A stretch of 64,000 bases of DNA from CAYVFC01 sp964450715 (GCA_964450715.1 CAYVFC010000015.1:1-64000); one strand, 5' to 3'. Positions 8,641-18,317 are shown, counted from the first letter of the stretch. Numbers and translations: made by a program. Notes: generated by a model not told the origin, from the sequence alone.

Positions 8641-9369
8641 CTAGGTTATCGGAGGACAGTCGATCCCGCCGCAATCATCGGCCTGAGTCCCGCAAACGCT
8701 AGCGGTGCTGTCATCGCCCGCGAGTCCCAGATTCTCCAAAAGCCATTCGGCTTCGCAAGTGGGGAGCGATGGAGTGTTGGTAATGGTCAGAGTACCGCCG
8801 GTTGAAGCGACGTTGCTCAACCCTCGCAGATCGCCCAAGGCCAAGGCGTTGAGAATGTTCAGATTTTCACCGATAGACCGCAGACCGCTCAACCCGTTCA
8901 GATCGGCCAGTTCTCTGGTACCCGATACGATCAGATTACCTCCTACCGACTCAACGTTGGCTAGTCCTTCGATGTCGGTCAGGCTCTGTCCTTGAATGAA
9001 AAGGCTGCCTCCGATGGAAGTTATGCCGCTCAGCTCATCCACTTCGGTGATCTCGGAGCCGGTTATCTCAAGGGTACCGTCGATCGAGGTGCATTCGGAT
9101 AGACGCATCATGTCCTCGTCGCTATCGGCACTGAAGCTCCCCTGCAGAACCCCATCACCGCACAGCGGCTCGGTTTCGCCGGCACCGCTCTCGCCTCCAG
9201 AACCGGCGACGGCGCCCGAATCGGCCTGGGAACCACCGCCTGCCGCGCCCGCGCCGCCCGCGCCCGCCGCGCCGCCGGCTCCGCCCGCGCCCCCCGCGCC
9301 GTCATCGTCGCCACCACATCCAAGAGACAACACCGTGAGCACGATCAACAACCGGTAAGCCATGCGCAT
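8641..9369 (-). CDS. Lipoprotein with receptor L-domain-like repeats
   Basis: Surface or periplasmic lipoprotein of 242 residues. The signal peptide ends in a lipobox (SLGC). A low-complexity Gly/Ala/Asp linker of about 50 residues follows, then about four 22-24-residue repeats of the receptor L-domain/leucine-rich type (SIGGSLFIQGQSLTDIEGLA and similar). Such domains form a short beta-solenoid and bind ligands in eukaryotic receptors; in myxobacterial genomes they are common in lipoproteins of unknown role. A perfect AGGAGG lies five bases before the ATG at 9369. The gene is 43 bases downstream of the DUF362 gene on the same strand and may be co-transcribed with it and the serpin. Confidence 0.8.
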   Translation of the reverse strand: MRMAYRLLIVLTVLSLGCGGDDDGAGGAGGAGGAAGAGGAGAAGGGSQADSGAVAGSGGESGAGETEPLCGDGVLQGSFSADSDEDMMRLSECTSIDGTLEITGSEITEVDELSGITSIGGSLFIQGQSLTDIEGLANVESVGGNLIVSGTRELADLNGLSGLRSIGENLNILNALALGDLRGLSNVASTGGTLTITNTPSLPTCEAEWLLENLGLAGDDSTASVCGTQADDCGGIDCPPIT

Positions 9370-9412
9370 CGTGTCCTCCTGAATCCTGACGTAAACGGGA
9401 CGCTTTCACGTT

Positions 9413-10672
9413 CTATATCTCGATCGGTGCCGGAAAAACGTCGAAAAAGCTCTCTTCGATAAGCTCGGGTTTCTTCCATTCGGCTATAACCAAATCGGAA
9501 AGCTCGGCACCTTCCAGTTTGACGTTTGACACCTCTCCCAAGCCCAGATTATTGGCGATGGTTAGCTGTTTAACCTCTCTTACATCGAAACCCATCATTT
9601 GAGCCGCGATGCTGTCCGCTGAAGCCAGACTATGACTGGCCAGAACCGAGTACTTACCGATCCTGTTGCGTTCTTTGTGGTCGATGGTGATTCCATCATT
9701 GACCGGGGCCAGATGCGGCCCGTTCCCCTCTAGTCCGACAGTACAATCCATAATGGCGAAGTCTACTCTACCTTCGTCCCGACGCCATTTGGCAATGTCG
9801 ATAAAAGCACCCGCGATTCCCGCGTTGTCTACGCCGCCGCAGGAAACGTAAGCATACGCCTTATGCGCCTCCGAGCGTACATAGCCTAGACCCAGACGAA
9901 CGATGGGGATTACTCCTACGTAGTTCTTCATGGAAGCCGTCATCTGAGTATAGACGTGCGTCTTGGGGCAGGGAACGGTAATCACGTGATCCGCCTCGTA
10001 GAAACTCTTGGCGACCAATAGTCCGTCCTTCATAACAGACGCGTCGCTGCAGGAAGGGATGTATGCCCATTCGTCGGCTTGATTGAGACAGAGCAATTCG
10101 ACTCTGGAGTCTCCGTATTTCGACTTCAGATAGTCGACTGCTGATTTGATGTTTGTGGCACCGTGAATCCTATTTTCTGCAAAAAACTTGATCGCCGCCC
10201 AGTCCCAGCTAATTCCCTGCGCGCCATCGGCAATCGTCACCTTGGCCGCGCCTGCTTCCAGGCACATTTCGGCAATGCCGAAAACGATCTCCGGTTTGGT
10301 GCATTCACCGCTTCCGGGATCGAACGGAGCGAGATCGGTAAAGACCTGATCCATCCCCATCGTCAGCACGTTGAGCTTGATGAAAACCTTGGCGCCGGTC
10401 AGAGCGTTTCTGGAAATGCCCAGCGTTTGCGCTGACTTCTTGCCCATTTCGTAAAGCTCCGAAAATTCATCGAATAGAATCGCGTGGACTGTCGAGCTGC
10501 TCTCTATGACTTGGCTACCTTCTCCTGCGCCGCCATCGACGTCGACCGACCCGTCACCGACGGTCGTACCGCCCGAGCTATCAGCGCCGCAGCCGACGAC
10601 TTTCGGCAACAGCAGCGAACAACAAGCGCCGGAACCCAGCTGTAAGATCCTGCGTCGCGAATAGTTTTTCAT
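9413..10672 (-). CDS. DUF362 protein with Tat lipoprotein signal
   Basis: Predicted exported protein of 419 residues. The start at 10672 gives a twin-arginine signal (YSRRRILQLG) followed by a lipobox-like VVGC, so it may be a Tat-exported lipoprotein. The body matches the DUF362 family, recognisable by the GAxKVTIADGAQG-type segment, the CPKTHVYTQMTASMKNYVG stretch and the late MDCTVGLEGNGPH motif. No ferredoxin domain is fused, unlike many DUF362 members. The family's biochemical activity is not established. A second, divergent DUF362 Tat protein lies at 12972-14132, on the other side of the serpin gene. This gene begins 31 bases after the serpin stop, so the two probably share a transcript. 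Confidence 0.8.
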   Translation of the reverse strand: MKNYSRRRILQLGSGACCSLLLPKVVGCGADSSGGTTVGDGSVDVDGGAGEGSQVIESSSTVHAILFDEFSELYEMGKKSAQTLGISRNALTGAKVFIKLNVLTMGMDQVFTDLAPFDPGSGECTKPEIVFGIAEMCLEAGAAKVTIADGAQGISWDWAAIKFFAENRIHGATNIKSAVDYLKSKYGDSRVELLCLNQADEWAYIPSCSDASVMKDGLLVAKSFYEADHVITVPCPKTHVYTQMTASMKNYVGVIPIVRLGLGYVRSEAHKAYAYVSCGGVDNAGIAGAFIDIAKWRRDEGRVDFAIMDCTVGLEGNGPHLAPVNDGITIDHKERNRIGKYSVLASHSLASADSIAAQMMGFDVREVKQLTIANNLGLGEVSNVKLEGAELSDLVIAEWKKPELIEESFFDVFPAPIEI

Positions 10673-10703
10673 GGCATGACCTCGACTCATTTCCCATCGA
10701 CAT

Positions 10704-12116
10704 TCAGGTCGCGGGATCACTGACCCTACCAAAAAACAGGATGCTTCCGTTGCGCAGGTCGCGGATCAGGAAAAGAAAGGGGTGGTCCGCGCGAAAGACC
10801 GGAGTCGAGGGTTTCAACGCCGCCCCGCGAGCGCGCATGGTCACCGCCGTGGCGGCCGCGGCCTCGGTACCGGCCTCGTCCACCTCGACGAAGGCCTTGT
10901 GAAAGGCGTTGTCGATGTAGAGCCGTTCGTCGGGATTCGAGGGATTCGACATCCCGGTGAAGTCGGCAGCCGGCTGGAAGGGCAGGGGCATACCCATGGC
11001 GGTGAGCGTCTCTTTGAGCTCGACGGACTCGGACGGCTCGATCCGGAATCGCGGCAAGGCCACCTGTACGCGCGTCTCTCGCATCACCCCGATCCATCGC
11101 TCGATCGCCTCGACCGATAGCCGTCGTTCGAGCGCGAACAGACCGTCGCGGTCGTTCGGAAGCAGCACGGTCATGGCGAGCTCGTCGCCCACATAGACCA
11201 TCTCCAGCAACGCCAGCCCCTCGAGCCGCGCGAACCGGAAACGATGTGTCTGATGCATCATGGGGACGAGCACCCGCCGGCCGCCCGCGGCGTAAAAGGG
11301 CTGCTGCCGGGTCTTCTCCTGCTCGAATCGCTTCGCCCATTTTCCCAGGAAGTACACCGCGTTAGTCAACACCAGTCGGGTGTTGGCGTCGATGCTGCCG
11401 CCGGGTAACAGATCCCGTATTCGCCTTTCGGTACGGGCCTCGACCCATCGGTTGATGTGAATCCTTCCCGCGTCGGGGGCTTGCCGGAAGTCCAGGCGCT
11501 CGACCTCGGCCCCGTAAAAGCGACGGGTCAGATCGAGAAAGTCCTTTTCGAACGAGGTACCCTTGTCGCCGAACAATTGGTTCACCACGCTCAGCCGGTA
11601 GGTATCGCGGTCAGGATCGTTCCAGGCGCCGAGGAGCTCTGCAGCGGCGCCGTGTATGCCCCGGGGATCTTCCGGAAGATGCATAACCCTCGCCATCTGC
11701 TTCGCGGTCTTTCCTCTTGCCCCGGCCCAGGTCATGGCCAGCGCCACCTCGATGCTCGCGGGCGACACGGCGAGGTTGCCGTTTCGTTCCCGCAACCGGC
11801 TGTACAGGTCGACGCCGAAAGCGTTGGAGGCGCGTGCGAAAGCGTTTGCAGCCTCGGGATCCGTTCGGCCCGGCCTAGGAGGCCGGTTCGAAGCCGGCGC
11901 GTCCTTCTCCGGATCCGCGGTCGTTACGGTCACAGACGCCGCCCGTGCCTGGGAAGCCGTCGCGCCGTTCGCTGAAAGCTCCTCGGAGGCCGCTTTGGCG
12001 GCTGGCGCGGCCGCGGCGGATGAAGGGCGAGGGGACGGCGAGGGATCCGGAGACGAGCCACCGCGAGTACAGCCGGCGAGAAGGAGGTATAGACACATCA
12101 ATACGAAGATTCGCAC
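10704..12116 (-). CDS. Serpin-family protease inhibitor, lipoprotein
   Basis: Envelope-anchored serine protease inhibitor of 470 residues. A 16-residue lipoprotein signal ends in LAGC. A Pro/Ser/Ala-rich linker of about 75 residues leads into a complete serpin fold. The hinge reads AGTEAAAATAV, the small-residue consensus required for loop insertion, so the protein should be inhibitory. Aligning by the hinge Gly as P15 places P1 at Arg430 (RAR before GAA), predicting a trypsin-like target. The signature FRADHPFLFLIRD is intact. The GTG at 12116 was chosen because GGAGA lies at proper spacing and the signal peptide then starts correctly; the reading frame stays open to 12227. The target may be an own or a prey protease. 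Confidence 0.85.
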   Translation of the reverse strand: MRIFVLMCLYLLLAGCTRGGSSPDPSPSPRPSSAAAAPAAKAASEELSANGATASQARAASVTVTTADPEKDAPASNRPPRPGRTDPEAANAFARASNAFGVDLYSRLRERNGNLAVSPASIEVALAMTWAGARGKTAKQMARVMHLPEDPRGIHGAAAELLGAWNDPDRDTYRLSVVNQLFGDKGTSFEKDFLDLTRRFYGAEVERLDFRQAPDAGRIHINRWVEARTERRIRDLLPGGSIDANTRLVLTNAVYFLGKWAKRFEQEKTRQQPFYAAGGRRVLVPMMHQTHRFRFARLEGLALLEMVYVGDELAMTVLLPNDRDGLFALERRLSVEAIERWIGVMRETRVQVALPRFRIEPSESVELKETLTAMGMPLPFQPAADFTGMSNPSNPDERLYIDNAFHKAFVEVDEAGTEAAAATAVTMRARGAALKPSTPVFRADHPFLFLIRDLRNGSILFFGRVSDPAT

Positions 12117-12239
12117 GAGAGTTCTCCATTCTGCCGAAGCCGGCCTCTCTATTTCGCGGGGCGAGGTCCCCGGCCGGCTCATTGTACAATCTTGCCCCCG
12201 GGCTGGGAAGTTGCACAAGTTTCTCATATCGACGTCCCG

Positions 12240-12259
12240 TCGATTTCGTTCGAAATCGA
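12240..12259. promoter_or_regulatory. Perfect 20-bp palindrome in divergent promoter region
   Basis: Nine-base arms TCGATTTCG and CGAAATCGA are separated by TT. The site lies between the divergently transcribed serpin gene (starts 12116) and the small lipoprotein gene (starts 12286), 27 bases before the latter's ATG. Size and symmetry fit a dimeric repressor or activator site; the protein that would bind is unknown. Confidence 0.4.
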
Positions 12260-12285
12260 TATCGCGCTATCATCGACGGGTAACG

Positions 12286-12846
12286 ATGATCTCCGCTCGT
12301 ACAACGGCTATTCTATCGTTAGCGGGTACGGCTTTGTTTTACCCGCTCGGCTGTTATCGTTCGCACGCGACAGCCCGCGAAGAACCGGCTGCGGAAGCTA
12401 GCAGCGCCGGTAGCGGCGGACGCAGCGACGAATACGACGGGGATCGACAGGCAGGAGACGGAGCTGTCCGACAAAGCGACGGTGCTGCGCTCCCGATCAC
12501 CGTTTCGCTTCTGGGCAGGTGGATTCAGCACTATGAAGATTGCATCTGGTTCCACACCTTCACGGCGGAGGGAAACTATGGCATCGAGAGCACGAACGGC
12601 GAGATAATCGTCGCGGACTACCTTCTGGAAGAACCTCCGGAGGAAGGGGAGCGGTGGATTCTCCACGTTACCCTTCTCTACGACAACGGCCTGCCCGACT
12701 GCAAGGGCAGCGATCTCGACGAGACCGGGATGTCGCACACCGTGTACCTGGAGTTCGCCCCCGGCGGAAACCGCGTGGATGTCTATTTCGATCCTGTCGG
12801 CAACGAGGCGTTGTTCTCGATGCAGACCGAACGCGCGAGCACGTAA
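12286..12846 (+). CDS. Small lipoprotein of unknown function
   Basis: Predicted lipoprotein of 186 residues. The signal peptide runs from the ATG at 12286 to a lipobox (PLGC, about residue 23). A charged Gly/Ser-rich linker of about 45 residues precedes a compact beta-rich domain with two cysteines (HYEDCIWFHTF and LPDCKGSDLD) that could form a disulfide. No family was recognised. It is divergent from the serpin gene and shares the intergenic palindrome at 12240-12259, so the two could be co-regulated. The upstream reading frame is open far into the serpin gene, but that part is antisense and not supported. Confidence 0.7.
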   Translation: MISARTTAILSLAGTALFYPLGCYRSHATAREEPAAEASSAGSGGRSDEYDGDRQAGDGAVRQSDGAALPITVSLLGRWIQHYEDCIWFHTFTAEGNYGIESTNGEIIVADYLLEEPPEEGERWILHVTLLYDNGLPDCKGSDLDETGMSHTVYLEFAPGGNRVDVYFDPVGNEALFSMQTERAST

Positions 12847-12971
12847 GTACCACCTGGTCACTTACAGAAACGACCGCGCCTGCCGGTTAAAGACACCACG
12901 CCTGCCGGGTGCGGCAAGGCCGGGGCCATTCTACCGATCACGGAATTTGTTTTTCGTTTTTAGATAACTCC

Positions 12972-14132
12972 CTATTTACCCCCCTTCCGGGCCGTCCGGC
13001 GCTTTCGCGCGGTATACCAGAGGGCAGCCGCGCCGACCGCAAGGGTCGGGGCGCGCCGCCCGCTTTCCGGGACGACCGAGCAGCCTCCCTTGTCTTTTCT
13101 ATCCCAGGGCCGAGCCCGCTCCTCGACCGGATGGAGCACGGTACCCATGACCTCGACCTCGGAGAGCGAGGCTGGCCCCAGACCCATCTCGGCAGCTAGA
13201 CGGAGGTGCCGGGCGTCGATGGGCTGCAGCCCCTCGTCTTCTCGCCGCTGGTTGATGAGATGCTGACCGACCCGATCGGCGGCCAGGGGATTGGCGGCGA
13301 CGATGAGAGTCATGGGCGCGAAGTCGGGCCTGCCGGCCAGACCAGACTTGAAGTTACCGAAGGTCGCGTCGACCAGCACCAGCCGGGTCCTGTCCCGAAT
13401 GGCCGCTTGCGCGTTGAGCTCGGCAATGCCGGGACAGGCATCGTTCTGCCGTCCGTGCAGCACCTCCGGGTCGTCGATGGAACCGAAGTGGTTCTTGAGC
13501 GAAAGGGTCACGCCGGCCATGGTGTGGTTCTTGAGGACCGGAATGTTGATGATGTGATCGGCCTGCTCGGTGATGATGCGCGACAGCCGCACCGTGCCGT
13601 CGGACAGCTCGATGGCCCCGGGATCGTAACCCGGGCCGATCGGCGCCGTGCCCTTCACCGTGTACCTCTCCCCGAGGCCCGGCGTGTACCCGCAACGCTC
13701 TAGCTCGTACTCGGCGCGGTCGAAGACCAGGATGCGCTCGGCGCGCGCGCCCGCCTCCAGCAACAGGTCGGCCAGCGCTCCGACCACCCGGGGATGGGTC
13801 GGGAGATGCTCGTTCACGCAGTTGACCTTGATGGCGTAGCGCTGCTCCGGGTCCGAGACCTCGGGGATGAGCGCGGCCAGGGCCGCCGTCGCGGTGCTGG
13901 CGCCGGTCAGCTCGCACAGCGCCCGCTCGACCACCGAACGCAATACCCCGGCGTCGAGATCGGCATCGGCCCATCCCGGCCCCTGCCAGATGCCTCCGTC
14001 GGTCAGCTGGACAACCCGTTCGGCCGCCGCGGCGGCGCGGGCCGGCGGCGCGGTAAGCCACACGGGGGCCAGACCGCCCCCGACCGCTGTGGCCAGCGCC
14101 CCCAAAACCTCACGCCGGGACCATCGCCGCAC
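12972..14132 (-). CDS. DUF362 protein with Tat signal
   Basis: Exported DUF362-family protein of 386 residues if started at the GTG at 14132. That start places the twin-arginine motif RRWSRREVLG right at the N-terminus, followed by a hydrophobic region and ARA cleavage site; the frame is open to a TTG at 14234. Family features are GARAERILVFDRAE, the NIPVLKNHTMAGVTLSLKN segment and the DATFGNF motif. It is clearly a paralogue-type relative of the protein at 9413-10672 but differs strongly in sequence. A C-terminal basic tail follows a short hydrophobic stretch. The family has no firmly assigned reaction. Confidence 0.75.
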   Translation of the reverse strand: MRRWSRREVLGALATAVGGGLAPVWLTAPPARAAAAAERVVQLTDGGIWQGPGWADADLDAGVLRSVVERALCELTGASTATAALAALIPEVSDPEQRYAIKVNCVNEHLPTHPRVVGALADLLLEAGARAERILVFDRAEYELERCGYTPGLGERYTVKGTAPIGPGYDPGAIELSDGTVRLSRIITEQADHIINIPVLKNHTMAGVTLSLKNHFGSIDDPEVLHGRQNDACPGIAELNAQAAIRDRTRLVLVDATFGNFKSGLAGRPDFAPMTLIVAANPLAADRVGQHLINQRREDEGLQPIDARHLRLAAEMGLGPASLSEVEVMGTVLHPVEERARPWDRKDKGGCSVVPESGRRAPTLAVGAAALWYTARKRRTARKGGK

Positions 14133-14289
14133 CTGAACAACATAACAGAGCGAGGTCGGAGAGGCACACCGAGTATGCGGAAAGGGCTCGCCGCGGAAGG
14201 TAGCGAGCGGCGCGGGTAGGGAGCGCCGAGGCAACTCTCGGCGCCGCAGCGGTTGAAAAGTATCCCGGTTAACGGTCCAACCTCAGTCG

Positions 14290-17200
14290 ATGCCCACCCC
14301 TCGACCTCTCGGCGCGGCAGCGGCCGCCCTGCTGGTACTCGCTTCGGTCCAGAGCGCGCGGGCCCGGCGCAATCCGCCCCTGGCGTTCGACGAGCGCGAG
14401 GGCGTCTGGATAGGCGCCGACGAGGCCTTCGTGCAGCAGACGCGCGACCGCTGGAGCGCCTTTGCGGCCGCCGGCACGGTCAACGAGTTCGCCGTGGACC
14501 GGGGGCTGGTCTGGGTGGCCACCGACGACGGCGTGATCCGCTTCGAGTCCGACACCTGGCAATCGACCACCCTGGGCATGGACGAGGGGCTTCCCAGCCA
14601 GCGAGTGGCGACCGTGGCCGCCGACGAGCAATACGTCTGGTTCGGTACCAACAAGGGGCTGGTCCGCTACCGCAAGCACGACCGGACCCTGCGGGTCTAT
14701 ACCGATGAAGACGGGCTACCGCACCGCGCGGTGAACGATTCGCTGGCAATCGGACGCCTGGTCTGGTTCGCCACCCGCAACGGGATCGCGGTCTACGATG
14801 CGGACCTGGACGGATTGCGCGCCTACACGGCCGAGGACGGCCTCGGGGGCGAGGACGTATCGGAGCTGTTCCTGGTGGGAGACGATCTCTGGTGCATCAC
14901 CGATCAGGGGCTGAGTCGCCTGCGCATCCGCTCCCGTTCCTTCACCAACTTCTCCTTCGCCGAGATCGGCGGCGAGCGCATCAACGCCTATTTGATAGAC
15001 GGAGACCGCATCTGGATCGGCACCGATAACGGCCTGGTGAGCTTCGAGCCCACTAGCGACACCTTCCAGCCCTTTCCCCAGCAGGCCGCGTTGCGCAGCC
15101 GGAACGTCGTGGGCATCGAGAGCTTCGTCGACTACCTGTTCATCGCCACCGACCAAGAGCTGGTCCGCTTCCACGAGCCGAGCCGCTCGATCCTGCGTTA
15201 CACCGAGGCCGACGGCCTCAGCCGTACCCGCGGCATCACCGGCACGGCGCTGGCCAACGGGCTGTTGACCCTGAGCTTCGAGGAGGGGGCCGAGGTCTAC
15301 GACATCAACCGCGATCTGTGGACCAAGCGTTCGTTCGAGGCCACGGTCGAGGAGCCATCGACCGTCCGCCTCTTCGGCAAATTTGATGCCAGTATGCCAG
15401 TAGATCTCAGAGCCGGAAAGCTGCTCGACGAGCGCTACGCCACCAGCAGCGCAGGTCTGGCCTTTGGCCAGCGCTACCAGAGCGGCCGCTCGCTGGACGG
15501 ATCGATTCGCCTCGATTACGGCCAGCTCGAGCTCTCGGGCATCCGCGATCTCGAGTACAAGGTCGAGTACCTGGGCACCCCGGAGGACGTGGTACGCGAG
15601 ATACAGATCAGCGACAAGCACGAGCACCGCAGCCTGGAGGAGGGGCTGGAGCGCTCGCTGCTGCTGGAAGGCGGCAAGGCCAAAATCGCCACAGCCGGCG
15701 AAGAGGAGACCGCGAGCCTGACGGTGGCGGGCGGGCGGCGCCGGGGGGCGGTTGTACGCGATATCCTGACCGGCCCCCGGCAGGAGCTCTACGACCTGTC
15801 CGAGCGCTACGTGCTGCCCGGTACCGAACGGGTGATGGTGGACGGCGAGCTTCTCACCAACGGCACCGACTACACCATCATCTACCCCGCCGGTCAGATC
15901 GCCTTTCTCGACCCGGAACGCGTCGATGACCTCAGCATCATCGAGGTCGAGTACGAGCACGACCTCATGCCCAAGAAAGGGCTCGGCGTGCTGTCGCTGC
16001 TCGACATGCTGCCGGCTGACCGCGAGGTGGGCGACTGGACCCGCCAGGGAGAAGCCAGGCTGATCAGCGAGGAGTCGGGCCTGTACCAGCAGATCGACGG
16101 GGCGGCGCCCAAGTACCTAGACCGCGGCTGGCGGCGCAGTGTTTACGTCGAGTATCGCCAGGGCAGCCGTACCATCCAGGTCGCCATCCACGACATGTCG
16201 GACCCGGTCAGCGCGGAATCGATCTATGACTACGACCTGCCGCCCGCACGCGAGCTGCTACCCGACCGCGACAATATCGTGGTCGACATCGGGCAGGCCA
16301 GCTCCTATTCGGTCAAGGCGCACTTCGACAGCTTCTTCCTGGAGCTGACCATCGACGAGAAGTCGGATCCGGCCCGGCAGTCGCTCAAGCTCTTCGCCAT
16401 CCAGATCCTGGACCGGAGCGAGAGCGCGGGCGAGCTCAGCCCCGAGGTGGCGCGCGAGTGGTTGGTATCGACCCGCACCGCGGTACGACCCTATCAGGGG
16501 ATGGAGATCGGCACCCGCGTGGTCACGGTGAACGGCGAACAGGACCCGCTCGATCCGCAGGGCCCTTCGGGCCGAGCTCTGGTAACCGGTACGGGCGACG
16601 CGCGCTACGAGGCCGAGATTGGCGGCGACGGTCGCGTCACCGCCTATAGCGAGGTGGCGGGCTCCAGCCTGCGCCCGCAGGACCGCGACGGCTGGGCCGG
16701 CATGGGAAGGGTGCGCCTGTCGCATCCATTTGTAGAGGGTACGCTGGAGGGCCGGCATCTGGACGACGACTATACGCCCATCGGCTCCAAGCGCTCGGTA
16801 CTGGGCGCGTTGCGAGAAGAAGCGCGCTTTCTCACCACGGTCTATCCCGTGCGCTGGTTGCCGACCACCGCCTTCTACACCCGGCAGCACGCGCTCACCG
16901 ACCAAGGCGGGGCCGGCTTGGTACAACACGCGGTGGGGCGGGTACAGCTGGCCTACGAGCAGCTGCCTACCACCAGCTTCCAGCTCGGGCACACCCTGGT
17001 CGACGACGACCTCACGGCGAAGAACCGGCTGCGGCTGGTCGGACAGACCGACTACGACCTGCCTCGGGCCGTGCTCGACGCCATTCACTTCAAACGGATC
17101 GCCTTGCGCGCACTATACGGCCATGCGGAACAGGTCGAGGACGAGCAGGGGGTATACGCCGGAGCCGATCGCGTTCAGTTGCTGCGGCTGGAGGGCAAGC

Positions 17201-18273
17201 TGGCGCCCACCGCCACCGAGTCCGTCTACAGCCTCTTCCGCTCGCGCCGGTTGCTGCGCCAGGTCCGCGAACAGGGAGAGTTCGCGCTCGGGGTCGAGCA
17301 CTGGGAGCTCAACTCGGGAGCGCGCAGCGCCATCATCCCGGGGCTCATCCCCCAGCTCAACTACACCATCTTTTTCGACGAGGATCGCGAGGGGGAGGAG
17401 ATCGAGTTGGTCCGAGAGGCCAAGACCAGCGTCACGGCCGAGCTCGGCATCTACCCGGGGGAGTACTGGTCGCCGCTGGCGCCGGTAGCGGAGATCCCCC
17501 GCTTCTCGGTGGCAAACAACGACAAATCCGAAGACGATCTCCGCACGCTTCACCGGCGCAGCTACCGCTTCGACAACCGCTTCGTCTACGCGGGGCAGGA
17601 ACGAGTCGAGCTGGAGCTGTACCAGCTGCACGAGACCGCGGTCGTCGGACCGGACGAGGATCTGGACGCCCGCAAGCTGGAGCTCCGCCAGCGGGTGGTC
17701 TACCGCCCGATCTTCATCTCTCCCATCACGCTTCGCTACAACCACGCGCGCAAGAAGGCCCGCAATGATCTGACGGTCGCGCCCGAGGCCCCGGACTTCA
17801 GCCGCGTATACACCAACGAGACCTGGCTGGAATGGCTTATGCGCTGGAGCCGCCTGTTCACCACCCAGCTGGGCACGGTCTACTCGTACGACGTCACCCG
17901 CGACATGGCCGCCGAGCAACCCGACGGGGGCGAGGTCGCGGAAAACGCCTTTGCCGCCCCCGCCGCCAACCTGCCCGCCGCCCTCAGCTTCGTGCAGCAG
18001 CGGGTGGGCGCCGAGGCCGAGGTACGCCTGCGCCCCCGCGGCGACGAGCTGTACCTGGTTCAGGCTAACGGTCTCTACTACCTGTTCGGAAGCGGCGAGG
18101 GCTCGGGCCGCGCCTGGGTCTACGACATCGCCCTCACGGCCATCTGGATGATCGACGAGATGCTCTACCTCGACTCCGAGATCGTCTTCCGCCAGACGGT
18201 ATGCCTCTCGGGGAGCTGTACCGACCAGGTCGCGCTGGAGCCCCGCGTGCTGCTGACCTTCAACCTGCAGTAA
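14290..18273 (+). CDS. Large envelope protein: two-component-type propeller plus putative outer-membrane region
   Basis: A 1327-residue exported protein with a signal peptide ending near residue 25. Residues about 30-350 contain seven or so Reg_prop-type beta-propeller repeats (for example YVWFGTNKGLVRYR, RIWIGTDNGLVSFEP). These are the repeats found in the sensor part of hybrid two-component systems, but no kinase follows. The middle (about 400-740) is beta-rich and unassigned. The last 550 residues show alternating polar and hydrophobic strands with frequent aromatic residues, ending in LLTFNLQ, which would fit a beta-barrel. The ATG at 14290 is the first start that leaves an intact signal. 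It stands alone between a divergent DUF362 gene and a sigma-54 activator. Confidence 0.7.
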   Translation: MPTPRPLGAAAAALLVLASVQSARARRNPPLAFDEREGVWIGADEAFVQQTRDRWSAFAAAGTVNEFAVDRGLVWVATDDGVIRFESDTWQSTTLGMDEGLPSQRVATVAADEQYVWFGTNKGLVRYRKHDRTLRVYTDEDGLPHRAVNDSLAIGRLVWFATRNGIAVYDADLDGLRAYTAEDGLGGEDVSELFLVGDDLWCITDQGLSRLRIRSRSFTNFSFAEIGGERINAYLIDGDRIWIGTDNGLVSFEPTSDTFQPFPQQAALRSRNVVGIESFVDYLFIATDQELVRFHEPSRSILRYTEADGLSRTRGITGTALANGLLTLSFEEGAEVYDINRDLWTKRSFEATVEEPSTVRLFGKFDASMPVDLRAGKLLDERYATSSAGLAFGQRYQSGRSLDGSIRLDYGQLELSGIRDLEYKVEYLGTPEDVVREIQISDKHEHRSLEEGLERSLLLEGGKAKIATAGEEETASLTVAGGRRRGAVVRDILTGPRQELYDLSERYVLPGTERVMVDGELLTNGTDYTIIYPAGQIAFLDPERVDDLSIIEVEYEHDLMPKKGLGVLSLLDMLPADREVGDWTRQGEARLISEESGLYQQIDGAAPKYLDRGWRRSVYVEYRQGSRTIQVAIHDMSDPVSAESIYDYDLPPARELLPDRDNIVVDIGQASSYSVKAHFDSFFLELTIDEKSDPARQSLKLFAIQILDRSESAGELSPEVAREWLVSTRTAVRPYQGMEIGTRVVTVNGEQDPLDPQGPSGRALVTGTGDARYEAEIGGDGRVTAYSEVAGSSLRPQDRDGWAGMGRVRLSHPFVEGTLEGRHLDDDYTPIGSKRSVLGALREEARFLTTVYPVRWLPTTAFYTRQHALTDQGGAGLVQHAVGRVQLAYEQLPTTSFQLGHTLVDDDLTAKNRLRLVGQTDYDLPRAVLDAIHFKRIALRALYGHAEQVEDEQGVYAGADRVQLLRLEGKLAPTATESVYSLFRSRRLLRQVREQGEFALGVEHWELNSGARSAIIPGLIPQLNYTIFFDEDREGEEIELVREAKTSVTAELGIYPGEYWSPLAPVAEIPRFSVANNDKSEDDLRTLHRRSYRFDNRFVYAGQERVELELYQLHETAVVGPDEDLDARKLELRQRVVYRPIFISPITLRYNHARKKARNDLTVAPEAPDFSRVYTNETWLEWLMRWSRLFTTQLGTVYSYDVTRDMAAEQPDGGEVAENAFAAPAANLPAALSFVQQRVGAEAEVRLRPRGDELYLVQANGLYYLFGSGEGSGRAWVYDIALTAIWMIDEMLYLDSEIVFRQTVCLSGSCTDQVALEPRVLLTFNLQ

Positions 18274-18317
18274 TCCCCCTTTTCTAGTTCCCGGCGAATT
18301 CTGCTAAGCTTTCGGTA

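Noticed and set aside
11656..12285. Upstream extension of the small lipoprotein frame across the serpin gene
   Set aside because: The extension is antisense to the serpin; the lipoprotein signal begins cleanly at 12286.
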